64,000 nt of DNA from assembly GCF_963676815.1 (NCBI RefSeq), contig NZ_OY781365.1, forward strand, positions 2,266,501 through 2,330,500. The letters are read 5' to 3'. The notes under the pieces were generated by a model. That model searched no databases and was not told where the DNA came from. It worked only from the letters and a program-made list of their open reading frames with translations. This DNA comes from an uncultured Draconibacterium sp. GTDB lineage: Bacteria > Bacteroidota > Bacteroidia > Bacteroidales > Prolixibacteraceae. Position 1 is the first letter of the stretch. Each line of letters begins with the position of its first letter. A program made the position numbers and the translations under genes. Below are positions 1 to 8,057 of the stretch, in pieces.

Positions 1-480
1 AATCCGCTCCAACTGGTTGATATGTGTCAGAACATCCACCTCAAAAAGTTGTTTGGCCAGCTTATTCGAATGCAGAATAAATCCTTTTTCGTTAAAGGTG
101 AACATCCCCGTGGCAGCATGTTCCAGAAGTGCCTGGAAATATTGTTCCTGTTTCTGGTTATCGAGGTAAATTTGTTGTATTTGCGTATTTACCTTTTGCA
201 GACTTTGGTTCAGGTCGTTAATTGTTTTATTGTTGACGTTGTTTGGAAAACGCAATGTTGAATCTTCGTTTCGTATGGCATCGAAAAAGTAGAATATCCG
301 ACGATTGATGCGGTTCAGAAAATAGATGAGGTTAATAGTTACACCCAAAATAAACAGGGAAGGAATGATAGCAAAAACATAGGCTTGCCGGTCGAAGATC
401 AGCCAACCTAAAAATAGGGCGCTGGCCAACAAAAGCAGGACTCTGATAAGGATTTTAAAGTATAGGTTCTTACTAATCAT
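1..480 (-). CDS. Sensor histidine kinase, N-terminal part (cut by window edge)
   Basis: An open frame of 160 codons runs from an ATG at 480 to the left edge. The protein starts MISKNLYFKILIRVLL and has two hydrophobic segments (about residues 9-27 and 31-53), then a charged linker and the start of a PAS-like segment (EHAATGMFTFNEKGFILHSN, near residue 120). The kinase core would lie beyond the edge and is not seen. Its ATG overlaps the TGA of the response-regulator gene as ATGA (477-480), so the two are translationally coupled and almost certainly form a two-component pair. The assignment as a histidine kinase is inferred from architecture and partner. Confidence 0.75.
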   Translation of the reverse strand, partial: MISKNLYFKILIRVLLLLASALFLGWLIFDRQAYVFAIIPSLFILGVTINLIYFLNRINRRIFYFFDAIRNEDSTLRFPNNVNNKTINDLNQSLQKVNTQIQQIYLDNQKQEQYFQALLEHAATGMFTFNEKGFILHSNKLAKQLFEVDVLTHINQLERI

Positions 481-1841
481 AGCCCGTATTTTTTGATTTT
501 GTTGTAAAGCGTTTGCCGCGTAATTCCAAGCTTTTCGGCGGCCAGGCTCATGTTCCCGGCATTTTTATCTATGGCAGAAACGATCATACGTTGTTCCATT
601 TCTTCAATGGTTAGCAGTTCATCTTCAAATTTCGATGCAAAAACCTGTTTAAAGAAAAAGTCCTCTGGTTTTAACACCAACGAATCACTCAGGATTACAG
701 CTTTTTCAATGGTGTGTTGTAGTTCGCGGATATTGCCAGGCCAGTTGTATTTCAGCAGTTTTTCCTGCGCAGGTTGGTTTATTTTTAATCCGTGTTTTTC
801 GTACTTGGCAGCAAATTTTTTCAGAAAGAAATCGGCCAGAACAATTATGTCGTCGCCTCTTTCGCGCAGTGGCGGAACTTCTATTTGAATGGTGTTAATG
901 CGATACAGCAAATCTTCGCGAAACAAACCTTCAGCAACCATATTCTCCAGTTTTTTGTTGGTAGCACAAACTAATCGGATATCCACCGGAATTGGTTTAT
1001 CGGAACCAAGCCGCATAAACTCGCGGTTTTGGATGGCAGCCAGTAATTTAGCCTGTAAATGAAACGAAAGATTCCCGATTTCGTCGAGAAACAGTGTTCC
1101 TTTGTGAGCGGTTTCAAATTTACCGGCGCGGTTTTCACGAGCATCGGTAAAAGCACCTTTTACGTGCCCAAAAAGTTCGCTCTCAAAAAGTGTTTCGCTA
1201 ATGGCACCCATATCCACACTCACCATAACCTCGTTTCGGCGCTGCGAGAGGCGGTGAATTTCGCGGGCGATCAGTTCCTTTCCTGTACCGTTTTCGCCAG
1301 TAATCAGAATATTGGCATTGGTTTTTGCCACTTTTCGTACCATATTCATCACCTGCGTAAGTTGTGGCGACGAGCCAATAATAAATTTCTGGTCGCGGTT
1401 GAGTTCCTGTTTCAAACCGGCTTCTTTTTGCCTGAGTTTACCAACTTCTGTTTTCGAAAAATTCAGCTGAACAGCTGCTTTTATCGTAGCCAGCAGTTTG
1501 CTGTTATCCCAGGGTTTTGGTACAAAATCGGTAGCTCCCTGCTTCAGTGCTTTTACCGCCAGTTCCACTTCGCTGTAGGCAGTAATCAACACCACCGAAA
1601 TATCAGGATAGCTCTTTTTTATCTGTTCGAGCCAGTATAAACCTTCGTTTCCGGTGTTTATACCGGCCTGAAAATTCATATCGAGAATAACAACATTGTA
1701 GTTGCCTGTTCGGAGTTCATTGGGAATGAGGTTCGGATTGGTAATTCCTTTAACAGCATCGAACTCCTGTCCCAGCAAAATTTCCAGAGTGCTGATTATA
1801 CTTTTGTTGTCGTCAACTATTAAGATGTTTCCTTTTGGCAT
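477..1841 (-). CDS. NtrC-family sigma-54-dependent response regulator
   Basis: The protein has a receiver domain (about residues 4-120), an AAA+ sigma-54 interaction domain and a Fis-type helix-turn-helix at the C-terminus (AAEKLGITRQTLYNKI). Visible motifs are the acidic DD pair, the phospho-acceptor Asp in VVILDMNF, Walker A GENGTGKE and Walker B GTLFLDEIGN. The sigma-54 contact loop reads GAFTDA instead of the textbook GAFTGA. I choose ATG 1841 (MPKGNILIVDD) rather than ATG 1862. The longer form begins inside a repeat element, and the shorter form places the phospho-acceptor at Asp54, as in NtrC. Its likely target is the divergent efflux operon, which has a sigma-54-like promoter at 2090. 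Confidence 0.93.
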   Translation of the reverse strand: MPKGNILIVDDNKSIISTLEILLGQEFDAVKGITNPNLIPNELRTGNYNVVILDMNFQAGINTGNEGLYWLEQIKKSYPDISVVLITAYSEVELAVKALKQGATDFVPKPWDNSKLLATIKAAVQLNFSKTEVGKLRQKEAGLKQELNRDQKFIIGSSPQLTQVMNMVRKVAKTNANILITGENGTGKELIAREIHRLSQRRNEVMVSVDMGAISETLFESELFGHVKGAFTDARENRAGKFETAHKGTLFLDEIGNLSFHLQAKLLAAIQNREFMRLGSDKPIPVDIRLVCATNKKLENMVAEGLFREDLLYRINTIQIEVPPLRERGDDIIVLADFFLKKFAAKYEKHGLKINQPAQEKLLKYNWPGNIRELQHTIEKAVILSDSLVLKPEDFFFKQVFASKFEDELLTIEEMEQRMIVSAIDKNAGNMSLAAEKLGITRQTLYNKIKKYGL

Positions 1842-1855
1842 AGTAAACAATGTTG

Positions 1856-1940
1856 TTGTCATTTCGAAGGAGGAACGACTGAGAAATCTCTTACAATTGA
1901 TTCTGAAGAAACAGATTTCTCACTGCGTTCGAAATGACAA
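1856..1940. repeat. Palindromic repeat element, copy 1
   Basis: The element is bounded by perfect 13-bp inverted ends, TTGTCATTTCGAA (1856-1868) and TTCGAAATGACAA (1928-1940). Inside is a second complementary pair, GAGAAATCT and AGATTTCTC. A second copy in opposite orientation lies at 4817-4897. It looks like a REP or MITE-type intergenic repeat able to form a long hairpin. It sits between the divergent regulator and efflux genes and supplies a spurious ATG at 1862. Confidence 0.8.
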
Positions 1941-2089
1941 ATAATTATGGAACTGATGGATCAAAATTAGACCATGCCCAAATCATTTCCAATCAACTGT
2001 AAAAATATTTTACAATTTTCTGTAAATATTTTTAACGATCAAAGAAATGTTTAGATTTTAATAGTCAGAATATCAGGTATTTGGGTTTG

Positions 2090-2105
2090 TGGCATTATAA
2101 TGGCA
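2090..2105 (+). promoter_or_regulatory. Putative sigma-54 (-24/-12) promoter of the efflux operon
   Basis: The sequence TGGCATTATAATGGCA has the invariant GG and GC of a sigma-54 promoter separated by exactly 10 bases. It matches 9 of the 12 defined positions of TGGCACG-N4-TTGCA. Initiation about 12 bases past the GC would fall near 2116, some 15 bases before the tolC-like ATG at 2132. The divergent neighbour is a sigma-54 activator, which makes the site more credible. No activator-binding sites were identified. Confidence 0.55.
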
Positions 2106-2131
2106 CGTGTGGTAGAAACAATTTTTACACG

Positions 2132-3484
2132 ATGATAAAGAAACGAATAGTTCTCATTATAATTTTTTATTTGATGATAGGAAATACGGTTCAGGCCCAG
2201 CAAAAATGGAGCCTGAGCCAATGTATTTCTTATGCCATTGAAAACAACATCAATCTAAAGGAATACGAGATTCTTGAAAAAATATCGCTGGAAGACGCGC
2301 AGCAGGCTAAACGCAATATGCTGCCGGGAATAAGTGCTTCAACTAGTGCGGGATTGAGCTTTGGCCGTTCGGTGGATCCAAACACCAACGCCTATATTAA
2401 CACCGAGTTTTTTAATAACAGTTACGATTTGTCGTCGTCAATAGCTGTTTTTGATGGATTTCGTCTTCAGAACCAGATAAAATACCAGAAATTCAGAAAA
2501 CAGGCCTCGGAATACAATCGTATAAATGCAACCGATAAATTGGCATTTGACGTGATGATGGCCTTTTTTGATGTGGTTTATTATAAAGGAATGCTCGAAA
2601 TTGCCAACGAGCAGGTGGAAGCCTCGAAGCTAAGTTTGAAAACAACAGAAAAGAAAGTGGAAGTCGGGTTAAAAGCCAAAACCGACTTGCTGGAAATGCG
2701 CGCCAATCTGGAGCGCGAAGAACTCAACAAAATTCAGATTGAAAACACCCTGGAAACAACGACTTTAACATTAAAGCAGTTGATGAACCTTGTTTCTGCT
2801 GAAGAAATGGAATTGCTCGATGAATCATCGGTGGTAATAAATGAACAAGTAGCTCAGCCGCGACAGCTTTTTGAGCAGTACACCGGCTGGTCTCCTTATT
2901 ATCAATCGATTTATGCCAATGTGAAAGCCACGGAAAAAGGTCTTGCTTTAAGTCGCTCGGCACTTTATCCTTCGGTTTATGCCAGAGGATCAATTAGTAC
3001 AGGTTTTTACGAAACCAACACCGATGCCGATGGAAATACTGTGGGTTTTGGCGATCAGTGGAAAAACAACAAAAACCAGTATGTAGGAGCGTCGTTAAGT
3101 ATCCCGGTTTTTAGCCGGTGGGGCAATCGTTCAGAGGTGAAAAAGGCCAAACTGGAACTGGAACGTGCTCAAAATAATCTCGACGACGAACGACAAAAAC
3201 TGTTTTTCGAGATGGTAAATAACATTACTGAACTGGAAGCTTTGTACAAAGAACACAGTCAGTATGTAAAACGTACGGAGGTTGACGAGTTGGCTTTTCA
3301 GGCAGCTGAAAAGAAATTCGACCAGGGATTGATTGACATTAACGATTACTACATTGCTAAAAACCGCCTGGCAAATACTCAGAGTCAGGTTTTGCGCTCG
3401 CGTACGCAGTGGGAGATAAAAATGAAGGTGTTGCAGTTTTACCGCGGACAGCGTTTTTGGGAAACAGCGGGAAGTAATCAGTAG
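2132..3484 (+). CDS. TolC-family outer membrane efflux protein
   Basis: I start this at ATG 2132 (MIKKRIVLIIIFYLM), which gives a clean signal peptide ending near VQAQ. The upstream in-frame ATG at 2081 would bury it and would lie before the predicted promoter. The mature protein begins QQKWSLSQCISYAIENNI, the typical opening of TolC-like outer-membrane factors, followed by long amphipathic helices in two repeats. Its length (450 residues) suits the family. It should form the outer-membrane duct for the adaptor and ABC transporters that follow. It is the only channel gene in the locus. Confidence 0.92.
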   Translation: MIKKRIVLIIIFYLMIGNTVQAQQKWSLSQCISYAIENNINLKEYEILEKISLEDAQQAKRNMLPGISASTSAGLSFGRSVDPNTNAYINTEFFNNSYDLSSSIAVFDGFRLQNQIKYQKFRKQASEYNRINATDKLAFDVMMAFFDVVYYKGMLEIANEQVEASKLSLKTTEKKVEVGLKAKTDLLEMRANLEREELNKIQIENTLETTTLTLKQLMNLVSAEEMELLDESSVVINEQVAQPRQLFEQYTGWSPYYQSIYANVKATEKGLALSRSALYPSVYARGSISTGFYETNTDADGNTVGFGDQWKNNKNQYVGASLSIPVFSRWGNRSEVKKAKLELERAQNNLDDERQKLFFEMVNNITELEALYKEHSQYVKRTEVDELAFQAAEKKFDQGLIDINDYYIAKNRLANTQSQVLRSRTQWEIKMKVLQFYRGQRFWETAGSNQ

Positions 3485-3530
3485 CGGTTGACAGAAAATT
3501 AAATAGAAAAAAGTTTTAAAGACCATAGAT

Positions 3531-4787
3531 ATGGGAATGGATAAAAAAATTGAAAAAAAGAAAGGCTTAAAAGCCAAGCACATTATTTGGATTGTTGGCG
3601 GATTGGCGTTTGCCTTCCTATTGTACAAAGTAGTTTTGGGAAGTAGCGGTTCCGTATTTCGGGCCGAGAAAGACAAGCTTACCATAAGCTCCGTTACCGA
3701 CGGAGAGTTTAACGATTACATTACCGTAATTGGCCAGGTGGAGCCGATTACTACCATTTTTCTTGATGTGGAAGAAGGCGGAAAAGTGGAAGAGATTTTT
3801 ATTGAAGAAGGTGAGATGGTGAAAAAAGGTGACGTTATTTTACGCTTGAAAAACAACGACCTGAACACGACGATCATGAACAGCGAGTCGAATATGGCTT
3901 ACCATTCCAACGAACTTCGGAATACACAAATTGCCATTGAGCAGCAACAGATCGGGAACCAACGGGCCAAGCTGCAAATCGATCTTCAGGTAACTCAAGC
4001 CGAGCGCAAGTACAAACAATACAAAGCCTTGTATGAAGATGATTTGATTGCCGGTGAGGATTACTTGCAAGCCAAAGAGGATTATGAGCTGGCATTAAAA
4101 GAAAAGGAATTGACTTACCTGAAGTTCGAGCAGGACTCGATTTTCCGTGCAAACCAAAAGCAAAATATGGATGAGAGTCTGGACAATATGCGCGATAATC
4201 TGGCAATGGCCCGCCTGCGTTTAGACAACCTGAATGTAAAAGCACCTGCCGATGGTCAGCTGGGATTATTGAATGCCGAAATTGGAGAGTCCATCGCCCG
4301 CGGACAGCGAATTGGGATGGTGAATATTTTAACCGACTTTAAAATTAATGCACTTATCGACGAGCACTACATCGACCGTGTGCGTCGAGGCTTAAATTCT
4401 TCCTTTGATCGTGGAGGTGAAAATTACAACCTTACCGTTAAAAAGGTATATCCGGAAGTGCGCGAAGGTCAGTTCGAAATTGATATGATCTTTGAGGGAG
4501 CTAAACCGGATAATATCCGTACCGGGCAAACATATCATACAAAATTACAGCTGGGGCAACCCGAAAAAGCAGTGTTGATTCCAAAAGGTGGTTTCTTCCA
4601 GAGTACCGGCGGACAGTGGGTTTATGTGTTAAATGATAACGAAACGGAAGCCGAAAAGCGCAGCATCCGCATCGGAAAACAAAATCCGCAGTATTACGAA
4701 GTTCTTGAAGGTTTAACACCGGGCGAGAAAGTGATTACTTCGAGCTACGATTTGTTTGGCGATAACGACAGGATTGTGTTTAAGTAA
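3531..4787 (+). CDS. HlyD/MacA-like periplasmic adaptor protein
   Basis: The N-terminus is basic (MGMDKKIEKKKGLKAK) and followed by one membrane anchor at about residues 19-38. Next come a lipoyl-like half (VEEIFIEEGEMVKKGDVILR), a long coiled-coil hairpin (about residues 115-225), the second lipoyl half (VKAPADGQLGLL) and beta-barrel domains. The C-terminal part, LEGLTPGEKVITSS, is typical of membrane-fusion proteins. It should bridge the inner-membrane ABC permeases to the TolC-like channel encoded 46 bases upstream. An alternative start is ATG 3537. Confidence 0.92.
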   Translation: MGMDKKIEKKKGLKAKHIIWIVGGLAFAFLLYKVVLGSSGSVFRAEKDKLTISSVTDGEFNDYITVIGQVEPITTIFLDVEEGGKVEEIFIEEGEMVKKGDVILRLKNNDLNTTIMNSESNMAYHSNELRNTQIAIEQQQIGNQRAKLQIDLQVTQAERKYKQYKALYEDDLIAGEDYLQAKEDYELALKEKELTYLKFEQDSIFRANQKQNMDESLDNMRDNLAMARLRLDNLNVKAPADGQLGLLNAEIGESIARGQRIGMVNILTDFKINALIDEHYIDRVRRGLNSSFDRGGENYNLTVKKVYPEVREGQFEIDMIFEGAKPDNIRTGQTYHTKLQLGQPEKAVLIPKGGFFQSTGGQWVYVLNDNETEAEKRSIRIGKQNPQYYEVLEGLTPGEKVITSSYDLFGDNDRIVFK

Positions 4788-4816
4788 AAAGGAAAAAGTA
4801 GAAAGGCAAAAGTTGC

Positions 4817-4897
4817 TTGTTATTTCGACGACGCAGGAGGAGAAATCTGTTTCTATAAGATGGAGATTTCTCAGTCGTTCCTCCTTCGAAATGACAA
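4817..4897. repeat. Palindromic repeat element, copy 2
   Basis: Read on the minus strand, this begins TTGTCATTTCGAAGGAGG and continues ACGACTGAGAAATCTC, the same sequence as copy 1 at 1856, then ends with AGATTTCTC and a slightly decayed end (TCGAAATAACAA). It therefore lies inverted relative to copy 1. It occupies most of the gap between the adaptor and ATPase genes and could fold into a hairpin within the operon transcript. Confidence 0.8.
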
Positions 4898-4928
4898 AAA
4901 TAGAATCAAATAACAAAACAAAAATATC

Positions 4929-5627
4929 ATGATAAAGACAGAAAATCTAACAAAAGTATTTCGCACAGAAGAAGTGGAAACCAGTGCATTGAATGAGGTA
5001 AGCCTACATGTAAAAAAGGGTGAATTTGTTGCCATTATGGGACCTTCGGGTTGTGGTAAATCAACCTTAATGAATATCATCGGATTACTGGATAATCCTA
5101 CAAGCGGTGAATATTACTTTGACGGCGCAGAGGTTGGACAGCTAAAAGAACGCAATCGCACCATGCTGCGCAAAGGAAATATCGGTTTTGTATTTCAGAG
5201 CTTTAACCTGATCGATGAACTGAATGTATACGAAAATGTGGAGCTTCCACTTATTTACCTGAAACTAAAAGCCCGCGAGCGCAAAGAAATGGTAGAGAAA
5301 GTACTGGAGCGTATGAAAATTGCTCACCGCGCAAAGCACTTTCCACAGCAACTTTCGGGTGGTCAGCAGCAACGTGTGGCCATTGCCCGTGCAGTAGTTG
5401 CCAATCCGAAGCTGATTCTTGCCGATGAGCCTACCGGTAACCTCGACTCGAAAAACGGTCTGGAAGTAATGAACCTGCTTACTGAACTCAATCGCGAAGG
5501 AACAACCATTGTAATGGTAACTCACTCGTTGCACGACTCGGAATTCGCCCATCGTGTTGTTAACCTGTTCGACGGTATGATCATCACCGAAGAGGTGAAA
5601 AAAGAAATGGGAGAGATTTTGTTATAG
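4929..5627 (+). CDS. ABC transporter ATP-binding protein (MacB/LolD type)
   Basis: This is a complete 232-residue nucleotide-binding subunit. Walker A is GPSGCGKST (residues 38-46), the Q-loop is in GFVFQSFNLI, the signature is LSGGQQQRVAIARA and Walker B with D-loop is LILADEPTGNLDS. The switch histidine is in MVTHSLHD. These features and the size place it with LolD/MacB-type ATPases that drive FtsX-like permeases by mechanotransmission. It precedes a run of five such permeases, while a second ATPase lies at 23826. All catalytic elements look intact. Confidence 0.95.
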   Translation: MIKTENLTKVFRTEEVETSALNEVSLHVKKGEFVAIMGPSGCGKSTLMNIIGLLDNPTSGEYYFDGAEVGQLKERNRTMLRKGNIGFVFQSFNLIDELNVYENVELPLIYLKLKARERKEMVEKVLERMKIAHRAKHFPQQLSGGQQQRVAIARAVVANPKLILADEPTGNLDSKNGLEVMNLLTELNREGTTIVMVTHSLHDSEFAHRVVNLFDGMIITEEVKKEMGEILL

Positions 5628-5684
5628 CACACTGAATATTGAGGATTTCTGTCGAAGTGAAACCCTTACAAAACAATTAAAGCC

Positions 5685-8033
5685 ATGAAAAATTTACGAT
5701 TTATATTCAGAATGTTTCGGCGAAATCCCTTGTTGGTTTTTGTAAACCTTCCCGGATTAGCCATCGGATTGAGCGCAGTGTTGCTCTTGTCGGTTTACCT
5801 AAAACACGAACTTAGTTACGACCAGCATTTCCAAACAAAAAACAATGTTTTAAGAATCTACAACAAAGTTACCGAAGAAGGCAATGTTACAAATTGGGGA
5901 ATCTGTTTACGCAGCTCATACACTGAAATTCCGTCAAGCATTCCGGAAATAAAATCGGCAACACAAATTTACAGAGGGTGGGAAACAACAGCGGAATACG
6001 AGAAACAAAAATTTCCCAACTTTCAATTACTGTTTGCCGATAAGGATTTCTTCGATGTATTCGGATTGGAGTTAATTCAGGGAAACACCAGAAATGCTTT
6101 GGTAGGTGAAAACAACGTGGTTATTACCCGGTCAACGGCATTAAAGGTATTTAATACCGTGGATTGTGTTGGCGAGGTTTTGAATGTTTCGGAGGAGTCG
6201 GCTACAGTAACGGGTGTAATTAATGATTTACCCAACAACACGCATTTTAATTTCGATTTATTGATGTCGATGCAGACGGTTCATCCCGAAAACTGGGGAG
6301 GGCTTGAACTGTACACTTATTTCCGAATTGACGAGAACGCCGATTTAGCTGCAGTTGGCGAAAAAATAGCCGCTGCAAACAACGAGTTAATGAAACCATG
6401 GGGTGAACCTTTTAATGCGACTGTAGAAACCGGAGCAGAATTGCTGGCAGATTTGCATTTGCACACTGTGGTTGATTTTGACCTTTCGCCAAAAGCCAAT
6501 TTAACGCACGTTTTTATCATTGCAGGCATTGCCTTTTTGGTGTTGCTTATTGCCATGGTAAACTACATTAATCTGTACGTTTTGCATGGCGAAAAACGAA
6601 TTGCCGAAATTGCTTCACGAAAATCGTTGGGAGCAACGCAAAGCACATTGTCGCGTTTGTTTTTTACCGAAACATCAGTGATCAGCCTATTGTCGTTTGT
6701 GCTGGCTTTAGGACTAACAGCGCTTGTTCAGCCTTCGTTTTCCAACCTTATGCAAAGTCAGATCGAGTTGTCAGACATGTTTTCTTTCTCCGGAATTCTG
6801 TTGGTATTGGCAATTCTTGCGGTTTTAATATTTGTTTCGGGTGCTTATCCAAGTTATTATTTGTCGAAATTAAACCTCGTTAATGCGCTCAAAGGAAAAT
6901 CGTCCAAGGTAAAACGGAAAAGCACACTGTCGCGCATTGCTGTTATTTCACAGTTTTCCATATCGGTTTTTCTCATTAGTGCGCTGGTAATTGTATTTGC
7001 CCAGGTGAACTATTTAAAAGAAGTGCCACTTGGTTTTAATCCCGATAATGTAATTGGCGTTACCAACCTGAATAACGAGGTGAGAAGAAGCGCGTCGTCA
7101 ATTGCTGATGACTTAACGCAACTGGCATTTGTTGAAGATGTAGCTTTTTCTGATCATGGGATGGGGCAAGGTTCAAGCGGACAAGGAATCAGAAATTATG
7201 GCGATCCGGGAAATTTTAATAGTGTAAATGAATATCGGGTACGTCCCGGATTTGCAAAAACCATGCAACTGGATCTTGTTGATGGTCGGTATTTCAATAA
7301 ATCGGAAGCGGATAAAAATGCCGTTATTCTGAATGAAGCAGCTGCAAAAATGTTGGGAGCTGATGTAAAAGTTGGGAGCTTGGTTCAAATGTTCAAAGAT
7401 CCCTTAACGGTAATCGCCATCGCAAAAGATTTTTATTATATCGATCATCCCGGGGCTCTTATCGAACCTCTTGTTATAACAAACAAACCCAGCAACGTAA
7501 ACAACCTTTATGTGCGCACAAAAGCAGGTACTAGTTCTGCCCAACTGGCACAAATTGATGAGGTGATTAAAAGTTATTCGCCCGAACTCATCATTAGCAA
7601 GTTTCTGTTAACCGATGTTTACGCCAATAAATACACCAACGAAGAGCGTATGATAAAACTGGTTACCACCGGTGCCGGACTGGCAATCATCATCAGTTTT
7701 ATTGGTTTAATGGCGCTTTCGGTGCTAAATGTAAACCGACGAAAAAAAGAGATTGGAATACGGAAAGTAATAGGCAGTACCGAAAAACAGGTTGTTCGCG
7801 AGCTGTTGAAAGAAACATTTGTCTTGGTTCTTATTGCTATTGCGATAGCTTTTGTTGGAAGCTATTTTACCATGCAGCAATGGCTTCAACATTTTATAAA
7901 CCGCGTTTCCATCAGTCCTGTATATTTTCTGCTTAGTGCTGCCTTTGCACTGCTTATTGCGTTTATGGCAGTAGGCTGGCAAAGCTGGCGGGCTGCTACG
8001 CGAAATCCGGTTGAGGCACTTCGGTATGAGTAA
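5685..8033 (+). CDS. FtsX/MacB-type ABC permease 1 of the array
   Basis: This 782-residue protein has the duplicated FtsX layout: TM1 near residues 18-38, a periplasmic MacB core-like domain, and three TMs near 275-395. A second TM then lies near 425-445, followed by another periplasmic domain and three C-terminal TMs (about 660-780). It thus looks like two fused 4-TM half-permeases. Unlike most of the other permeases, its last TMs are divergent (MQQWLQHFINRVSIS), yet it ends with the same WQSWRAATRNPVEALRYE. The substrate is unknown; the family includes lipoprotein, peptide and macrolide exporters. Confidence 0.9.
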   Translation: MKNLRFIFRMFRRNPLLVFVNLPGLAIGLSAVLLLSVYLKHELSYDQHFQTKNNVLRIYNKVTEEGNVTNWGICLRSSYTEIPSSIPEIKSATQIYRGWETTAEYEKQKFPNFQLLFADKDFFDVFGLELIQGNTRNALVGENNVVITRSTALKVFNTVDCVGEVLNVSEESATVTGVINDLPNNTHFNFDLLMSMQTVHPENWGGLELYTYFRIDENADLAAVGEKIAAANNELMKPWGEPFNATVETGAELLADLHLHTVVDFDLSPKANLTHVFIIAGIAFLVLLIAMVNYINLYVLHGEKRIAEIASRKSLGATQSTLSRLFFTETSVISLLSFVLALGLTALVQPSFSNLMQSQIELSDMFSFSGILLVLAILAVLIFVSGAYPSYYLSKLNLVNALKGKSSKVKRKSTLSRIAVISQFSISVFLISALVIVFAQVNYLKEVPLGFNPDNVIGVTNLNNEVRRSASSIADDLTQLAFVEDVAFSDHGMGQGSSGQGIRNYGDPGNFNSVNEYRVRPGFAKTMQLDLVDGRYFNKSEADKNAVILNEAAAKMLGADVKVGSLVQMFKDPLTVIAIAKDFYYIDHPGALIEPLVITNKPSNVNNLYVRTKAGTSSAQLAQIDEVIKSYSPELIISKFLLTDVYANKYTNEERMIKLVTTGAGLAIIISFIGLMALSVLNVNRRKKEIGIRKVIGSTEKQVVRELLKETFVLVLIAIAIAFVGSYFTMQQWLQHFINRVSISPVYFLLSAAFALLIAFMAVGWQSWRAATRNPVEALRYE

Positions 8034-8057
8034 ACATAAAACCTGAAAACATAATAT

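Noticed and set aside
22..261. 79-codon plus-strand frame at the left edge
   Set aside because: It is antisense to the sensor kinase N-terminus, which has clear TM and PAS-like features and a coupled start.
971..1640. Long frames opposite the response regulator (for example 193 codons on the plus strand)
   Set aside because: They are shadows of the AAA+ domain coding sequence and have no independent motifs.
1842..1862. Longer start of the response regulator at 1862
   Set aside because: The ATG lies inside the palindromic repeat and the extra residues are not part of the receiver fold. Starting at 1841 puts the phospho-acceptor at Asp54.
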